From Darksidea phi (lineage: Eukaryota > Ascomycota > Dothideomycetes > Pleosporales > Lentitheciaceae): a stretch of 64,000 nt of DNA. This document shows positions 48,707 through 59,500 of the stretch, one piece after another. Position numbers and translations under genes: made by a program. The stretch covers positions 62,001 to 126,000 of the forward strand of contig JASJFT010000044.1 of NCBI GenBank assembly GCA_030770425.1, given 5' to 3'. The notes beneath the pieces are model-generated. The model was not told the origin of the DNA and made no database searches. It was given only the letters and a program-made list of their open reading frames with translations. The number at the start of each line of letters is the position of its first letter. The stretch's first letter is position 1.

Positions 48707-51700
48707 TCATAAGGCAATTGCTCCAAGTCTGTTTCGAATGCACTCGTAGCCCTCCTCTCTCGCTAGCCCGTCAAGCGCTACGCTGATCCATTTCTCCAAG
48801 AGCTTCATATCCTCTTCGTTGAAGCATTCCGTGCTGTACTCGAGCCTCAAAACAAGACTACCGTCCCTATCTGCTGTAAACTCAGCCATGATCTTGAACT
48901 TTGAGCCTTCAGTCCAAGTGCTTATGGGTTTCGTATCCGGGATCGCAAAATCTACACTATCTCTCTTATCGTGAAAAGTCACCATGGCATCGAGAATGGG
49001 ATGGTTGGGAAACTCTGGAGTAATTTCGAGGTGGGCGAGGAGTTGGTGCCATGGTACGGCGTGTGAGAGGGCCGCACGGCTGCTTCGCTGCACTGCTTGA
49101 ATATAGGACTCGTCATGGGCTTGATGCGCATCGTACATGATGCGGATCGGGAGAGGTTCAAGAAACAGACCGACTATGTTTTGGTCATCCTCAGAGTTGC
49201 GATTCAGGTATGGAGCCCCAAGCGTAATGTCGCACTTGTCAGATCGGTGTTGCAGCGCTAGAGCGACTGCTGCGAGAGAAAGCTGGTGCATGGTGACCTT
49301 TTGCATAGCTGAGAGATTGCGTAGTCGAGTGTAGACGCCCGCTGGGATGCGGCATAGGTGGGACGTTCCAGCCCATGTAGACCGGCTGTTGTTGCGGCCT
49401 ATGGGGAACGGGGTGGTCTTTTGATTCGCTAAATACTCTGTCCAGAATGGGAAATGACACGAAGAGTTCGGAATTGACCATTGAACTTGCGAGTATGATT
49501 TCCTGATCGGGGTCAAAGTCTGTCCGAGATATGTTGATGTGACTTCATCCAAAAGGACCCGTAGAGTGGTCAGATCGCAGATAATGTGACTGATTACCAC
49601 CAGCAGCTGAGTTTGAGATAAAAACAATCGAATGAGGTAGTCATTGCTGATATCGATGGAGGTGTGGATCTCGTGGTGAATATCGATCGCACTAACACAC
49701 TCTACACGAGGAGCTTGTTTGTGATAATGCCGACGGGCGCCAAATGTTTCGCAAGGCCGGTAATAAGACCTGAGGATCTCGTGCCGGCCAAGAACGATGT
49801 TCCATGCGTCATTCATCTTCGCGACATCTACAGCGGGGCCGAGTTCGCAAGCGAAGCTGACGTTGAACGATGAAGATCCGCCTTCTTGATACTTGTTCCA
49901 CCAGTCCATCTCAATCGGAGAGAGGCGGCTATCGTCGCTTTCTTCCATGTATCCTTCGTCCTTACCGGCATCCTCAGCCTTGAGTAGGTCTACCGAGATC
50001 GCGAGGTCTCGGAGCGATGGTGCCTGTAGAATCAGGCGTAGTGGTACGCGACGCCCGAAGAGCCTTGAAAGCCGGTGAGACAGATGCAGGTGAAGCACCG
50101 AATGCCCACCTAGGTTGGCAAAAGTGGAGTCCAGGTCAACGGTGGCGCTTTTGGCAAGACCCAGGACGTCTCGAATGGCGGTGGTAACAATCTTCTCCGA
50201 TGCGCTCTGAATTTTCCGGTGCCTATCCACGTGCGCAGAAGAGTAGTCGTACGCTGCGATCTGCTTGTAGTCGAGCTTTCCGATGGGCGTTAAAGGAAAC
50301 TCTTCTACCGGGAGTATGTGTTGAGGAAGAGCGTACGCCGGCACATGCCTCCTAATCTGATGCTTGAATTCGTACATGTCGATGTTAGCTGGATGTACCT
50401 GGGCCACCAGATTATCGTCCTTTAAGGTGACTGCTACGCCTTGTGCGCCCCGATAGCACTGCAACATGCGTATTTCCAGATCGTCCATATCAATACGAAA
50501 GCCACGAAGTTTGATTTGTCGATCATTCCTCCCCAAGAACATCAGTTCACCGGCCTCAGTCCAGTACCCTCGGTCTCCCGTGCGGTACATGTGCTCATCA
50601 AGATGGTTGTAAATGGTGTCTGGCAAGAATCGCTTCGCACTTTCATCCGGCCGTCCAATGTAGCCCATTGCGACTTGTACACCTGCCAAGTAAATCTCCC
50701 CAACCACGCCAGGTGGGACGACCTGGCGACGGCTATCTAGGATATAGATACGAGTAGTTGTGTTTGGTGATCCAAGAGTAACCGGCTCATACGCCTGAAG
50801 TTGCTTAATCGTAGCCCCACACGTAGCTTCAGTTGGACCATACATGTTGTATAGCGTCTTTACCGCAGCCCAAGTGTCGCAAACTGCCTGTGGCACTGCC
50901 TCTCCGACTAGGTAAAGCATTTTCAGGTTCGGATAGTCGATCGGATTCAGAACCTTAGCAACAGAAGGAGTCAGGATCGCGGCATCTGCGGCTTTGAGAT
51001 GTGCAAGCGGGTCGGAGAGGTCCTTAAGGATAAGCTCAGCTCCGTAGCTAAGCGCCGAGAAAATCTCATGGATGCTACCATCGAAATTTGGAGACATGAC
51101 TTGTGCAATTTTCCAGTTCGGTCGAGCGAACAGACGCACCTCGAGATTGCTTTGGAAAGCAACCAATCCACGGTGCCGGCAAAGCACGCCTTTTGGCTTT
51201 CCGGTCGATCCAGATGTAAAGCAAAGATAGGCAGGGGCGTTCGGCCGAGTATTTTCACTTATTTCGCGAGCAGTGGTGCTAATATGACCGGCGGCGTCGG
51301 ACAGTATCTCTTCCACTGAGAAGCAATGAGCGCAAGACTCGGGTCTTGCTGCTTTTGCTTCCGTGGTACCCACGAGGAACAGCTTCGCATTTGCAGTTTG
51401 GTAATTAGTGCTCTTCACGGCAGCAGGCATGTCCTCTGCGAACGGGCAATAAACCCCTCCCGCTTTGAGGACGCCATACATCGCCACGATCCAGTAAATT
51501 GACCGATCTGCGTGGACACAAACCACATCCTCTGGCACGATGAGCTGCGCTAGTCGCTCTGCGACAACTGTTGACTTCTGATCAAGCTCCGCATAAGTAA
51601 GGCTTTGCAAGCCTCGAGACACAGCGATGCTGTTCGCATTCATCCGGGCAGCCCCCTTAAAAAGCTCCACCAGATCGGTTTTGATTGAAGCATCCCGTGT

Positions 51701-53377
51701 GGTTGGAGCATTCCAGTTTCCAACGCGGCTTAGTTTGTCTTGATGAGCGCCGGGTAGCAAGCAGATAACACATTCATCCATAGTGGCTTGGGGTTTTTGT
51801 AGTATCTTAAGGGCCGTGGCGAATGTTTCGGCGATCGTAACTATTTGAGCAGCTGAGTATACTTCGGTGTGATAGCTGAACCGTACTTTTCCACTCCTTG
51901 CTATGTCGACTTGTAGCGGTATATCGGACATGATAGTACTGAACGGAGGCTCAATTGGGTCGAAATGAGTGCTACCTTTCGATTCGGGAGTGAGCTGAAC
52001 ATTTAATGCCGTATCGAACCGTCGCATGGCGTTCGCGTCTGGCGTGGACCATTGGAGGGAGAAAAGCTTCGCTACATGTTCAAAAACCCGGTGCAGCCAC
52101 TGCTCGATGCTCATCGTCCGGTCTACATGAACGTGGATGGGTAAGCTGTTGATAGTAGGACCGATGGTGTTATCCAACCCTGGTATCGCCAGACTTCGTC
52201 CGGAGAACACGGCGCCGAAGCATACGTCGTCTGAGTCGACGTATCTAGTAAGTGCTAACGCCCAGGCGGCGTAGTACAACGACGCGAGCGTGATGTTCGT
52301 ACGCTTGCAAAGTATTGCCAGTTCGGACACATGAACATCAATCTCGAAATGCTGCAAGGCTTTGGGCGGTAATATTACAGGTGACGGGAGGAGAAGAGTC
52401 GCAGCTGCCGCTGCTAGTGATGGTTGCTGTTCCGCCCAGTACGCTTGCCCTACGTCCTGGAATTGGCACTGCAACAAGCGAAGCTGAACCGCAAAGTCAC
52501 CAAACGATGAGCCGGTGACGTTTGTGCAGCCATTCAAGTGCCGTCGAACCTTGGACAGGAGCAGGTTCCGCGAATACTCATCGATCAGTGCATGATGCAC
52601 CCGCCAGATGACAGTGCTTTTCTCTTTCCAAGACACCACCTTGAAGCTGTTCACCGGATATCCATCTTGAAGCCTGTCTTCCCAATCATCTTTCTCAATT
52701 TCTTGATAATATTCTTCTCTTGTGCCGATCGTAACCTCACTCCACTGGAAGTGTGCGCTCGTGGTCTCTAACATGCATCCGCTGCCTTCTTCTATTTGAA
52801 ACCTCATGCGAAAGATAGGTTCAGTCTCCAACACTTCGTGCCATGCTTGCTTCAGCTTGGGAATATATTCGGAACGGTGCGTCTCGTGGTACTGGATTAC
52901 GTTTCTCTTAGGCTGGCTGAGGCTAGAGTGTACGAAGGAGAGTTGCAAATCGGTCAAGGGGTAACGTCCTGCGGGTAGGAGTGAAGTTACTGATCGGTTT
53001 CTTGATACCCTAGAAGCAGCTATAACCGATGGTCTTCGCTGACGCTTCCATCCACGTTCCTCGGACAGTAGTGTTACAACCGACAGCCTTCTTTTCAGCG
53101 ACCTCGCGACGCTGGTGTTGTTGACTCGCGAAACTGCGTGGTGCAAAAGCTCGTATATCGACTTCGTGGTGAGAATGGTCTCGAAAGTGAGGTCGATGCC
53201 GATGTTTCGCAGCGCCGACTCGAGAGTGAGGCACGACAACGAGTCGCCGCCATTTTCGATGAAACTTGACTTGAAGTTGATGTTCGGAATGCAAATCTGG
53301 AGCACGAACGCGATCTCACGTAGGACGGAGATATGCAACCCCGAACACAGCTTGACGAGCCATTGTTCAGTACACAT
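48707..53377 (-). CDS. gliP-like: ETP-type nonribosomal peptide synthetase, T-C-A-T-C (A1 and terminal T absent)
   Basis: A single long exon of 1,556 residues from the ATG at 53377; an in-frame ATG at 53479 would add 34 residues of no domain character. Positions from the 53479 numbering: T1 phosphopantetheine Ser80 (GGDSLS); C1 about 170-590 with HHALID (295-300); A about 600-1090 with the core FTSGSTGKPKG (754-764), YGPTEA (880-885), YRTGDRG (965-971) and Lys1068 (IGKLDY); T2 Ser1127 (LGGHS); C2 about 1185-1590 with SHIICD (1297-1302), the first His replaced by Ser. GliP/SirP are A-T-C-A-T-C(-T) and condense two amino acids to a cyclic dipeptide. Here no first A domain and no C-terminal T domain exist, and the upstream gene lies too close to hold them. 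The protein is open throughout. Product identity cannot be predicted. Confidence 0.9.
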   Translation of the reverse strand: MCTEQWLVKLCSGLHISVLREIAFVLQICIPNINFKSSFIENGGDSLSCLTLESALRNIGIDLTFETILTTKSIYELLHHAVSRVNNTSVARSLKRRLSVVTLLSEERGWKRQRRPSVIAASRVSRNRSVTSLLPAGRYPLTDLQLSFVHSSLSQPKRNVIQYHETHRSEYIPKLKQAWHEVLETEPIFRMRFQIEEGSGCMLETTSAHFQWSEVTIGTREEYYQEIEKDDWEDRLQDGYPVNSFKVVSWKEKSTVIWRVHHALIDEYSRNLLLSKVRRHLNGCTNVTGSSFGDFAVQLRLLQCQFQDVGQAYWAEQQPSLAAAAATLLLPSPVILPPKALQHFEIDVHVSELAILCKRTNITLASLYYAAWALALTRYVDSDDVCFGAVFSGRSLAIPGLDNTIGPTINSLPIHVHVDRTMSIEQWLHRVFEHVAKLFSLQWSTPDANAMRRFDTALNVQLTPESKGSTHFDPIEPPFSTIMSDIPLQVDIARSGKVRFSYHTEVYSAAQIVTIAETFATALKILQKPQATMDECVICLLPGAHQDKLSRVGNWNAPTTRDASIKTDLVELFKGAARMNANSIAVSRGLQSLTYAELDQKSTVVAERLAQLIVPEDVVCVHADRSIYWIVAMYGVLKAGGVYCPFAEDMPAAVKSTNYQTANAKLFLVGTTEAKAARPESCAHCFSVEEILSDAAGHISTTAREISENTRPNAPAYLCFTSGSTGKPKGVLCRHRGLVAFQSNLEVRLFARPNWKIAQVMSPNFDGSIHEIFSALSYGAELILKDLSDPLAHLKAADAAILTPSVAKVLNPIDYPNLKMLYLVGEAVPQAVCDTWAAVKTLYNMYGPTEATCGATIKQLQAYEPVTLGSPNTTTRIYILDSRRQVVPPGVVGEIYLAGVQVAMGYIGRPDESAKRFLPDTIYNHLDEHMYRTGDRGYWTEAGELMFLGRNDRQIKLRGFRIDMDDLEIRMLQCYRGAQGVAVTLKDDNLVAQVHPANIDMYEFKHQIRRHVPAYALPQHILPVEEFPLTPIGKLDYKQIAAYDYSSAHVDRHRKIQSASEKIVTTAIRDVLGLAKSATVDLDSTFANLGGHSVLHLHLSHRLSRLFGRRVPLRLILQAPSLRDLAISVDLLKAEDAGKDEGYMEESDDSRLSPIEMDWWNKYQEGGSSSFNVSFACELGPAVDVAKMNDAWNIVLGRHEILRSYYRPCETFGARRHYHKQAPRVECVSAIDIHHEIHTSIDISNDYLIRLFLSQTQLLVVISHIICDLTTLRVLLDEVTSTYLGQTLTPIRKSYSQVQWSIPNSSCHFPFWTEYLANQKTTPFPIGRNNSRSTWAGTSHLCRIPAGVYTRLRNLSAMQKVTMHQLSLAAVALALQHRSDKCDITLGAPYLNRNSEDDQNIVGLFLEPLPIRIMYDAHQAHDESYIQAVQRSSRAALSHAVPWHQLLAHLEITPEFPNHPILDAMVTFHDKRDSVDFAIPDTKPISTWTEGSKFKIMAEFTADRDGSLVLRLEYSTECFNEEDMKLLEKWISVALDGLAREEGYECIRNRLGAIAL

Positions 53378-53652
53378 ATTTGAGGGTATTGGAGTTTGAG
53401 GGTATTGGGTTTGGAGAGACTTCGTGTACTGTCGTGCGTTTAACACTGGAGATCGGCCACCTCTTCTAGCGTCATGCATCCACGGCTATGGTAATCCCAA
53501 TGGCCGGAGCCCGAGTGTAAATAGATGCATGGCTCATTAAAGCTCACATAACCAAACGGCATCCCAGCTCCATTCATTACCTTGGGTGTTACCCATGTTG
53601 CCTGAGCAGTGGCTTCGCCCCATGAGGTACTAGTGCCCACGCCAATAGACGA

Positions 53653-53663
53653 TCGGACTCCGA
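53653..53663. promoter_or_regulatory. Perfect TCGG-N3-CCGA palindrome between the NRPS and gliK-like genes
   Basis: Reads tcggactccga. It lies 98 bp upstream of the gliK-like ATG and 276 bp upstream of the NRPS ATG at 53377. A TATA-like tatata at 53690-53695 lies between it and the gliK-like start. Confidence 0.8.
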
Positions 53664-53689
53664 GACCAAGACGTACCGGAGCGCGGCCC

Positions 53690-53695
53690 TATATA
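53690..53695 (+). promoter_or_regulatory. TATA-like element of the gliK-like gene
   Basis: tatata 66 bp upstream of the ATG, 27 bp downstream of the palindrome. Confidence 0.4.
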
Positions 53696-53760
53696 GGAAG
53701 GCTTGAAGCAATCGAATTTCTCCACTTCTCAAAGCTCTCCAAGCACGACGACAAGCAAAC

Positions 53761-54644
53761 ATGGGTGCCGACACCAAACCCGAGACACTGTGGTACTTCG
53801 CTTATGGCTCAAACATGAGTAGCGCCAAGTTCACTGGCAGCCGAGGCGTGGTCCCACTCGACACGGCCCGAGTGCGCATTCCCCATTGGGCAATAATCAT
53901 GGAGATACCCGGCCTACCCTATTCGGAACCCGGGTTTAGTTCGTTGAAGCCTCGTGAGGCGGCTAGCGCTGAGCGCGCTGGTAGCCCGGAAGCCGTCGGC
54001 GTCGCATACCTCATCACCTCTGAGCAGTACCGTAACGTCATCGCATCGGAGGGTGGAGGAACCGCTTATGCAGACATCGGAATTATAGGCGAGGGCGTGA
54101 CGGAGGAGGATAAGAAGAAATTAGACAATGGGAGGGCGATGCGAACGTTGGGCAGCTCTACGATGACCCGTACTCCGCCACCAGCACCCAGTTTGCGATA
54201 TTTAGTAAGCAGATCCAATGTGCCCATTAGCCAATACTGAGCTGATGTGATGATCAGAACCTGCTCATCAGTGGAGCTGCCGAAGCTCAGCTCCCGCCTG
54301 AATATCAAGCGTACCTCAAGCACATCACGCCGTATAATCCTCCGACAACTTGGTGGGCGAGATTGGGCGCATCCATCTTCTTAGCGTTGTGGGGCCCAGT
54401 GATGGGTTTGCTCGAGAAGATCACCAATAGCAGTATTGGGCCTGACGGGAACGCACCTTTGTATGTGGTGTGGTTGGTGAGGTTCACTTTAGCAATCATC
54501 TGGTTTGAGCATGATTGGATTTTCGCGCCCATCTTTGGTCCGGGTGATGGACGAGAGCGCAAGACGGAGGAAATACCCAGTGTCGACGAAAAAACGCCGC
54601 TCATCGGCACCATGTACGACGAGAAACAAGTCGCATGCATTTAA
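53761..54644 (+). CDS. gliK-like: GliK-type gamma-glutamyl cyclotransferase
   Basis: Two exons (53761-54204, 54258-54644) around a 53-bp intron encode 276 residues, near GliK size. The N-terminal motif WYFAYGSNMSSAKF (about 11-24) is the glycine/serine substrate loop of the gamma-glutamyl cyclotransferase fold. The segment VGVAYLITSEQY is the usual core strand. The spliced C-terminal half carries ALWGPVMGLLEKIT and WLVRFTLAIIWFEHDWIFAP, two hydrophobic stretches also typical of GliK relatives. GliK removes the gamma-glutamyl groups from the bis-glutathione intermediate, releasing 5-oxoproline. It is divergent from the NRPS through a palindrome-bearing promoter. Its stop codon is one base from the stop of the MFS gene on the other strand. 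Confidence 0.87.
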
Positions 54645-54645
54645 G

Positions 54646-56113
54646 TTATGCCCTAGCAGATCGCATGACGGAAATACCCACACCGAACAACAGTGCTGAT
54701 GCGCATGCTACAGCAGCAGCTATGAAGAAAACAATGTTGTCAAATGAAGAGAGACTCTGAAATCCTCCGAGTATCATCGGGCCCAGTACACTACCCAACG
54801 TCTCCATAGCGGCTAATGAAGCGAGCCCTCTTGACTTCTCCTCCCCATTGAAATGTGCTACGAAGGCAGCCTTGATGAAAGAAGAGGCCGGAAGACTTAA
54901 TGCAAGCATCGCCGTAAAGGCGTAGATCTGTCCCGGGGTTTTCGCGAAACCGATCTCCACCAAAGAAAGAACCTCGATGAATAGCGATAGCGAAGCTAGG
55001 ATAGTGTCTCGTGCTGACGTCTCAGGAGACTGCTGGGCGGAATCAGAGGGAAGGGCCTGCTTCCAAAGGCTTTCACGCAGTATCGGTATGATGTAGAGGC
55101 TGAGAAAGATATAGAGCGCTGCAACGACGTGTGCGATCGATATCAATAATCCATTCTCGCGACCAGTGAAATGGAAATGGAGTGAAGTATGAACAAGCAA
55201 GGCGTTGAACATATATGACTGTACTATGTTGTACGCGAGGAGAGAAAACCCAATGAGCAGAGTCGACGGGTGTCGGTAGAATGAATCCAGCGGTGTGAGG
55301 ACCGTCATCGTGAATGTGGTCAGGGCCTTGAGTGAGCGTGGCTCTTTACGTCTTTCGGCCGCACAGTTGGCTCTCGTAGTCGAGCCTGGGGTGATAACAA
55401 AAGCTTGCAGATAAGCGATTGCTACAGCAAAGATGCCAATCGCGATGAAGAAGCTGGTAGTGAAGTTACCGAACAAACCCGCGACGAATGGCGATACCGA
55501 GATTCCGGCCAGATACATGGCCAATGAATAGCCAATTAAAGACGACGTCTGTGCTCGGTCCTCGGAGCGTGAGTAGACCGAATTGAGTACATAATGTAGC
55601 AGATTGTCGGATGCAAGTCCTTCGAAGATTCGGCCTGACAGAGCAACAACAATACTCCTAGTGGTCACTATAGTAAGTTAGTTTTGCGTTGTATCGAGGG
55701 GAGCTTACAGAACACTAACCTCCGACAAGAAGCACAACAGCGCTCATGGAGCGAGTTAACATCCACAATAACAAGCTAAGCTTGCTGTTCTTCGTAGACA
55801 ACTTCTGAAGATGACCCAACGCCATCATGCCTGCGATGTTCGCAAGTGATGCAGTAATGGCGATTGTGCCAGCATAGTGGCTTTTTTCATCTCCTTCGCA
55901 TTGAGCCGGATCGTGACACATCAACGTCGCATATGCGTAATACGATGTCGCTGCTGTCGAAGACATGGCAAGAGCTGCCAAAAGTGCGATTGGCAAGAAA
56001 TATTCTGGTTTGGATCCATCCAATTGCCTTGCGCCTTCCAGCGCAGTGGGCTCACTGTCATGGCGGAGCAGAGGGTCTTCTTCCTCCGCTGGATACGCGG
56101 ATGAAAAGGCCAT
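54646..56113 (-). CDS. MFS transporter, 12-TM type
   Basis: Two exons (56113-55720 and 55667-54646) with a 52-bp intron encode 471 residues. The N-terminus is a short acidic cytosolic tail with an EEEDPLLRHD motif, a dileucine-type signal. About 12 hydrophobic segments follow, with a GRIFEGL motif just after the central intron and AMETLGSVLGPMILGG toward the C-terminus. This resembles adaptor- or tetracycline-resistance-type MFS carriers of fungal clusters rather than the 14-helix DHA2 carrier at 33.5 kb. The dileucine-like tail could mean an endomembrane location. I chose the ATG at 56113; an ATG at 56170 would add 19 residues. It shares a promoter containing a perfect palindrome with the O-methyltransferase. 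The substrate is not known. Confidence 0.82.
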
Positions 56114-56253
56114 GGTGGGGTAGCAAAGGAGGTATCGAGATGAAAACACCGCCCTTGAAGTCAAAGGCATCCATATTGCGATGATAGATGACCAATTGGC
56201 CCGAGTCGGCGGTTGGGCAATACCCTTGCGGCATCGGCGTCAGCTCAGTCAAG

Positions 56254-56264
56254 TCGGTGACCGA
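56254..56264. promoter_or_regulatory. Perfect TCGG-N3-CCGA palindrome between the MFS and O-methyltransferase genes
   Basis: Reads tcggtgaccga, central in the 317-bp divergent promoter: 141 bp from the MFS ATG and 167 bp from the methyltransferase ATG. Confidence 0.8.
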
Positions 56265-56430
56265 GCGGCGCTTATCTAATTCGTGATCCATGCCCGAAGA
56301 GTTGGCACTAGCACGTGCCATGCAGTTCCATTCATGCGCCGATTGTCTCGTCAAAAGCTAGCCTACTTTAAATTCCATACTCGGCAGGATCTCCAAGTCT
56401 ATTGGAACCCTCGTCTCCAAACCGCACATT

Positions 56431-57715
56431 ATGGAATCCGTCCTCACCGACCTCATCGCAGCGCTTCAGACGGCTTCCGATAAACTCGATGATATCAATG
56501 TCGATGCAGTATTACACGACACCGAGAAGCTACCGGACAGGCAATCGACCAATTTAGCTTCAAATGCACTCAACTTACTGGAAGATTTGCGACTGCGCTT
56601 AGAACCGCGGCAGCTGATTCTTGCTGATCACTTCATGGGTACCACCGCCCCATTTCATAATAATTACATTCGATGATACTAACATACAGTTAGGCTACAT
56701 GAGTACCAAAGCATTGTGTACTGCTGTTGAGCTGAAGATTCCGGATACCCTCCAAGACGGTCCCAAGACATTACCAGACCTCTCTAAAACATGCAACGCA
56801 CGAGAAGATCGACTTCGCCAGGTGATGCGTACACTGCGAAACAATGGCATCTTTTCCTATAACTACGAATCCGATACATACTCAAACAACTCGACTTCTA
56901 CTCTACTTCTCTCTGGCCACTGGACACAATGGCGAAACTGGGTCGATCTCTACGGCAACGAGTTCTATGACATGGCTCGCGGGCTTCAAGAATCATGCAA
57001 AAGCGATTCAGTCAGATGCCCAGCGCAGGTAAATTACGACACTGACGACACCATGTTCAAGTACTTCACCGACCAGGGCTGGATCCCGAAGTTTCACAGA
57101 ACGCTTAGTGGCGGCGCCGTTGCTCAGGCTCCAGGAATCGTGGAAGATTATCCGTGGCACGAGGTTGCTTCGAGCAACGTTCTGGACATTGGAGGTGGTG
57201 GCGGCGGTCTCATCGCGTCGCTCTTGAGAGCACATCCTGAGATGACAGGCGGTGTGTTCGACCTTCCCCGTGTAATCGAACAAGCCAAAATTCACTTTCA
57301 TTCTGACGGCGGAATGTATGCGGATGTAGGCAAGCAAGTGCCGGAAGAAAATTTGTGTTCTGGCGATTTTATGGTAGAAGTACCTCCTCGCGAGGTGTAC
57401 ACGATGAAGTGGTGTTTGCATGATTGGGCTGATGAGGAGGCTATTGTGATTCTTAAGGTAATTCGCCGCGCCATTAAGGAAGGGCGCCGGAGTCGGTTGG
57501 TCATTCTGGAATGTGTATTGGAGGATGGCCACATGGGACGAATGTCACGGTACGGCGATATGAATATGATGATTGCGGTAGGTGGTAAAGAGCGAGATGA
57601 AAAAGAGTGGCAATCGCTGGCCGATAGATCAGGTTGGGAAATGAGGAAGATCTATCGTCTTAGGAATGCATGGCCGTGTGCGATTGAGTTTGTACCTGGT
57701 GGAAATACTAGCTGA
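56431..57715 (+). CDS. gliM-like: GliM-type O-methyltransferase
   Basis: Two exons (56431-56638, 56694-57715) with a 55-bp intron encode 409 residues. The N-terminal third is a helical, winged-helix dimerisation region (MGYMSTKALCTAVELKIPD). The SAM-binding glycine motif VLDIGGGGGG is at 232-241, VFDLPRV at 257-263, and the catalytic His312 lies in KWCLHDWADEE. This is the plant/fungal COMT-like O-methyltransferase family with GliM and SirM. It probably methylates an oxygen of the diketopiperazine-derived product. The first acceptor AG (56690) is out of frame; the true one is four bases further, giving MGYMST. Transcription is divergent from the MFS gene. Confidence 0.87.
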
Positions 57716-57958
57716 GGAACGTATTAAGCGTTTAACTCGATACCATTCAGCACCGGAAACTATGTCGTTGCTTAATAAAGAAAGTACTCATCAAGATCTC
57801 AAACAGTCATACGCCACCAATGGAAAACGAGAAGAAATTATTTTGGTATCGCTGCAGACGAAACAACATCTGTATTTCTTACCCTTTTCCCAGCAACTTG
57901 CTCACCCCCAACGATTTTATCGTTCATGAGGCTGATCCGCCGCTCCGTACCAGCCTTA
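57716..57958. other. Intergenic between convergent 3' ends
   Basis: 243 bp, no gene and no cluster palindrome seen. Confidence 0.5.
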
Positions 57959-59381
57959 TTAGACCCTTGCGTGCATATCGAGCTGGGCTTTCGTAAAAAC
58001 GTTCCGCATCCTTTCAATCGCCTCATCTAACTCCTTTGTTTCAACAGCGAAACCTACTCTCGCCCAGCCCTTTTCACTCTCTGGTCCATGATATGCTTTT
58101 CCGGAGCTCACGAGCACCCCCGCCTCTTTCAGCTCTGTAACTACAGCGCTCTCGTCCTCCCAAGTCTTAGCGTTGGGTGCAATCTTCGCGAAAATGTAGA
58201 GACCGGCATTGCACGGAATGTAGGGGATGTCAAATTCTTTGAAGAATGAGGTAAGTGTACTATACGCCTTCGCTAACCTCTTTGCGTTCAACTTGATCAG
58301 GTCGTCTAGGTTAGGCGCGGTAAGCAAGGCCGTTACAAATGTCGATGTAAGCGTCGATATCTGCATCTGTGCTGCGAGAGCACATGCGACGGCCATTTCC
58401 TGGTTGCTTTGCGAAATGCTTAGACCCATGCGAACTCCGCTTTGTCCGAAATCTTTGCTCATGCTCCAAACCACATGCACTCGTGATGGTTCGACACCTA
58501 GCCTCTCAAGATCTAGAGATAGGACTGAGACGAATTTTTGTGCTTCCGGCAGATCTGGTGACTGAAACACGGAGAGAGCGTACACTTCGTCGCAAATGAA
58601 GTGAATCCCACGCCTTTCGCAGAATTGCGCACATGCTTCGAGGAGCGATCGCGAATAACACAATGAGAGAGGGTTGTGTGGGTTCGTCAACATCAATGCT
58701 TTTATGGGGCATTCTGCTGTTTCGTATGCTTTTTCCAGCGATGTTATGAAGACGTCTTCATCGAAGACTGAGGCTAGTGACGGGACCGTTGCAACGACCG
58801 GTGTTACCGCTGCTCTGACGCTAACACCGAAATCGAAGCCATCTAACATAAAGTCAGCACCCAGATAGCGCTCTCGGAGCATCTTGAGCATACTCCAGTA
58901 TGGGCCGGGAATAATTGCTCCATCGCCGGCTTCACAAATGTTGAAGAGAAGCGTGTCGATAGCGGCCATGGCTCCCGGAGCGGTTGCCAGATGCCCAGGT
59001 ACAACCGGCTTGTGAGGCGCGAAGTATTTGTTCAATAATCCGCAAAAGGCATCGAGGAGGTCTGGGTCGCCGGAAAATCCGCGCGGGTATGAGAGTTGCT
59101 GCACATGTTCAGTATTGAGAGGAGCGCACATCTGAGCATAGGGGACGTACTTTCGGTCCCAACTTCTCAGTGATAGCATTGCGGCAGATCTCCACCAGCT
59201 CTGGCCGCAGCAGCCAGTTCTCTGCCGTTGATAGATCGATGTTGGACGTTGTTTTTGACATGCGTTCTGACACTGCGCCTTTAATCTTAGGCATGATAGC
59301 TTCGACGTTGGCCCATCCCCTTTTCGAAAGATTGTGTTTAAGCATGGTTTCTACGTTTGTGGGCATAGTTGCGGATGGCAT
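57959..59381 (-). CDS. gliI-like: GliI-type PLP-dependent C-S lyase (ACC-synthase/aminotransferase class I/II family)
   Basis: Two exons (59381-59151, 59098-57959) with a 52-bp intron encode 456 residues. Markers of the fold-type I family are NPHNPL (about 216-221), the cofactor-binding Asp247 and Tyr250 of FICDEVY, and the Schiff-base Lys292 within WSMSKDFGQSGVRMG. The early LSYPRGFSGDPDL segment is the family's substrate-entry motif. In gliotoxin biosynthesis GliI cleaves the C-S bonds of the cysteine-derived bis-adduct, leaving the epidithiol. It is divergent from the ABC transporter across 226 bp containing a perfect palindrome. An ATG at 59366 is an alternative start. All active-site residues visible by eye are intact. 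Confidence 0.87.
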
Positions 59382-59489
59382 ATTTGACTACGCAAAATGA
59401 AGGATAAGAATTGAATGCATATAGGGCACCATTATCCCCTGGGAATAAATTGGTGGGTCGGTCTAATTTTGTCAATGCGGGTGAATCTG

Positions 59490-59500
59490 TCGGTGTCCGA
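59490..59500. promoter_or_regulatory. Perfect TCGG-N3-CCGA palindrome between the gliI-like and ABC genes
   Basis: Reads tcggtgtccga: 109 bp from the gliI-like ATG and 108 bp from the ABC-transporter ATG. A TATA-like ttatat follows at 59533-59538 on the ABC side. Confidence 0.8.

Noticed and set aside
53378..53479. N-terminal extension of the NRPS to the ATG at 53479
   Set aside because: The extra 34 residues lack adenylation-domain character and derive from a repetitive ctcaaactccaataccc leader; the ATG at 53377 is preferred, though not certain.
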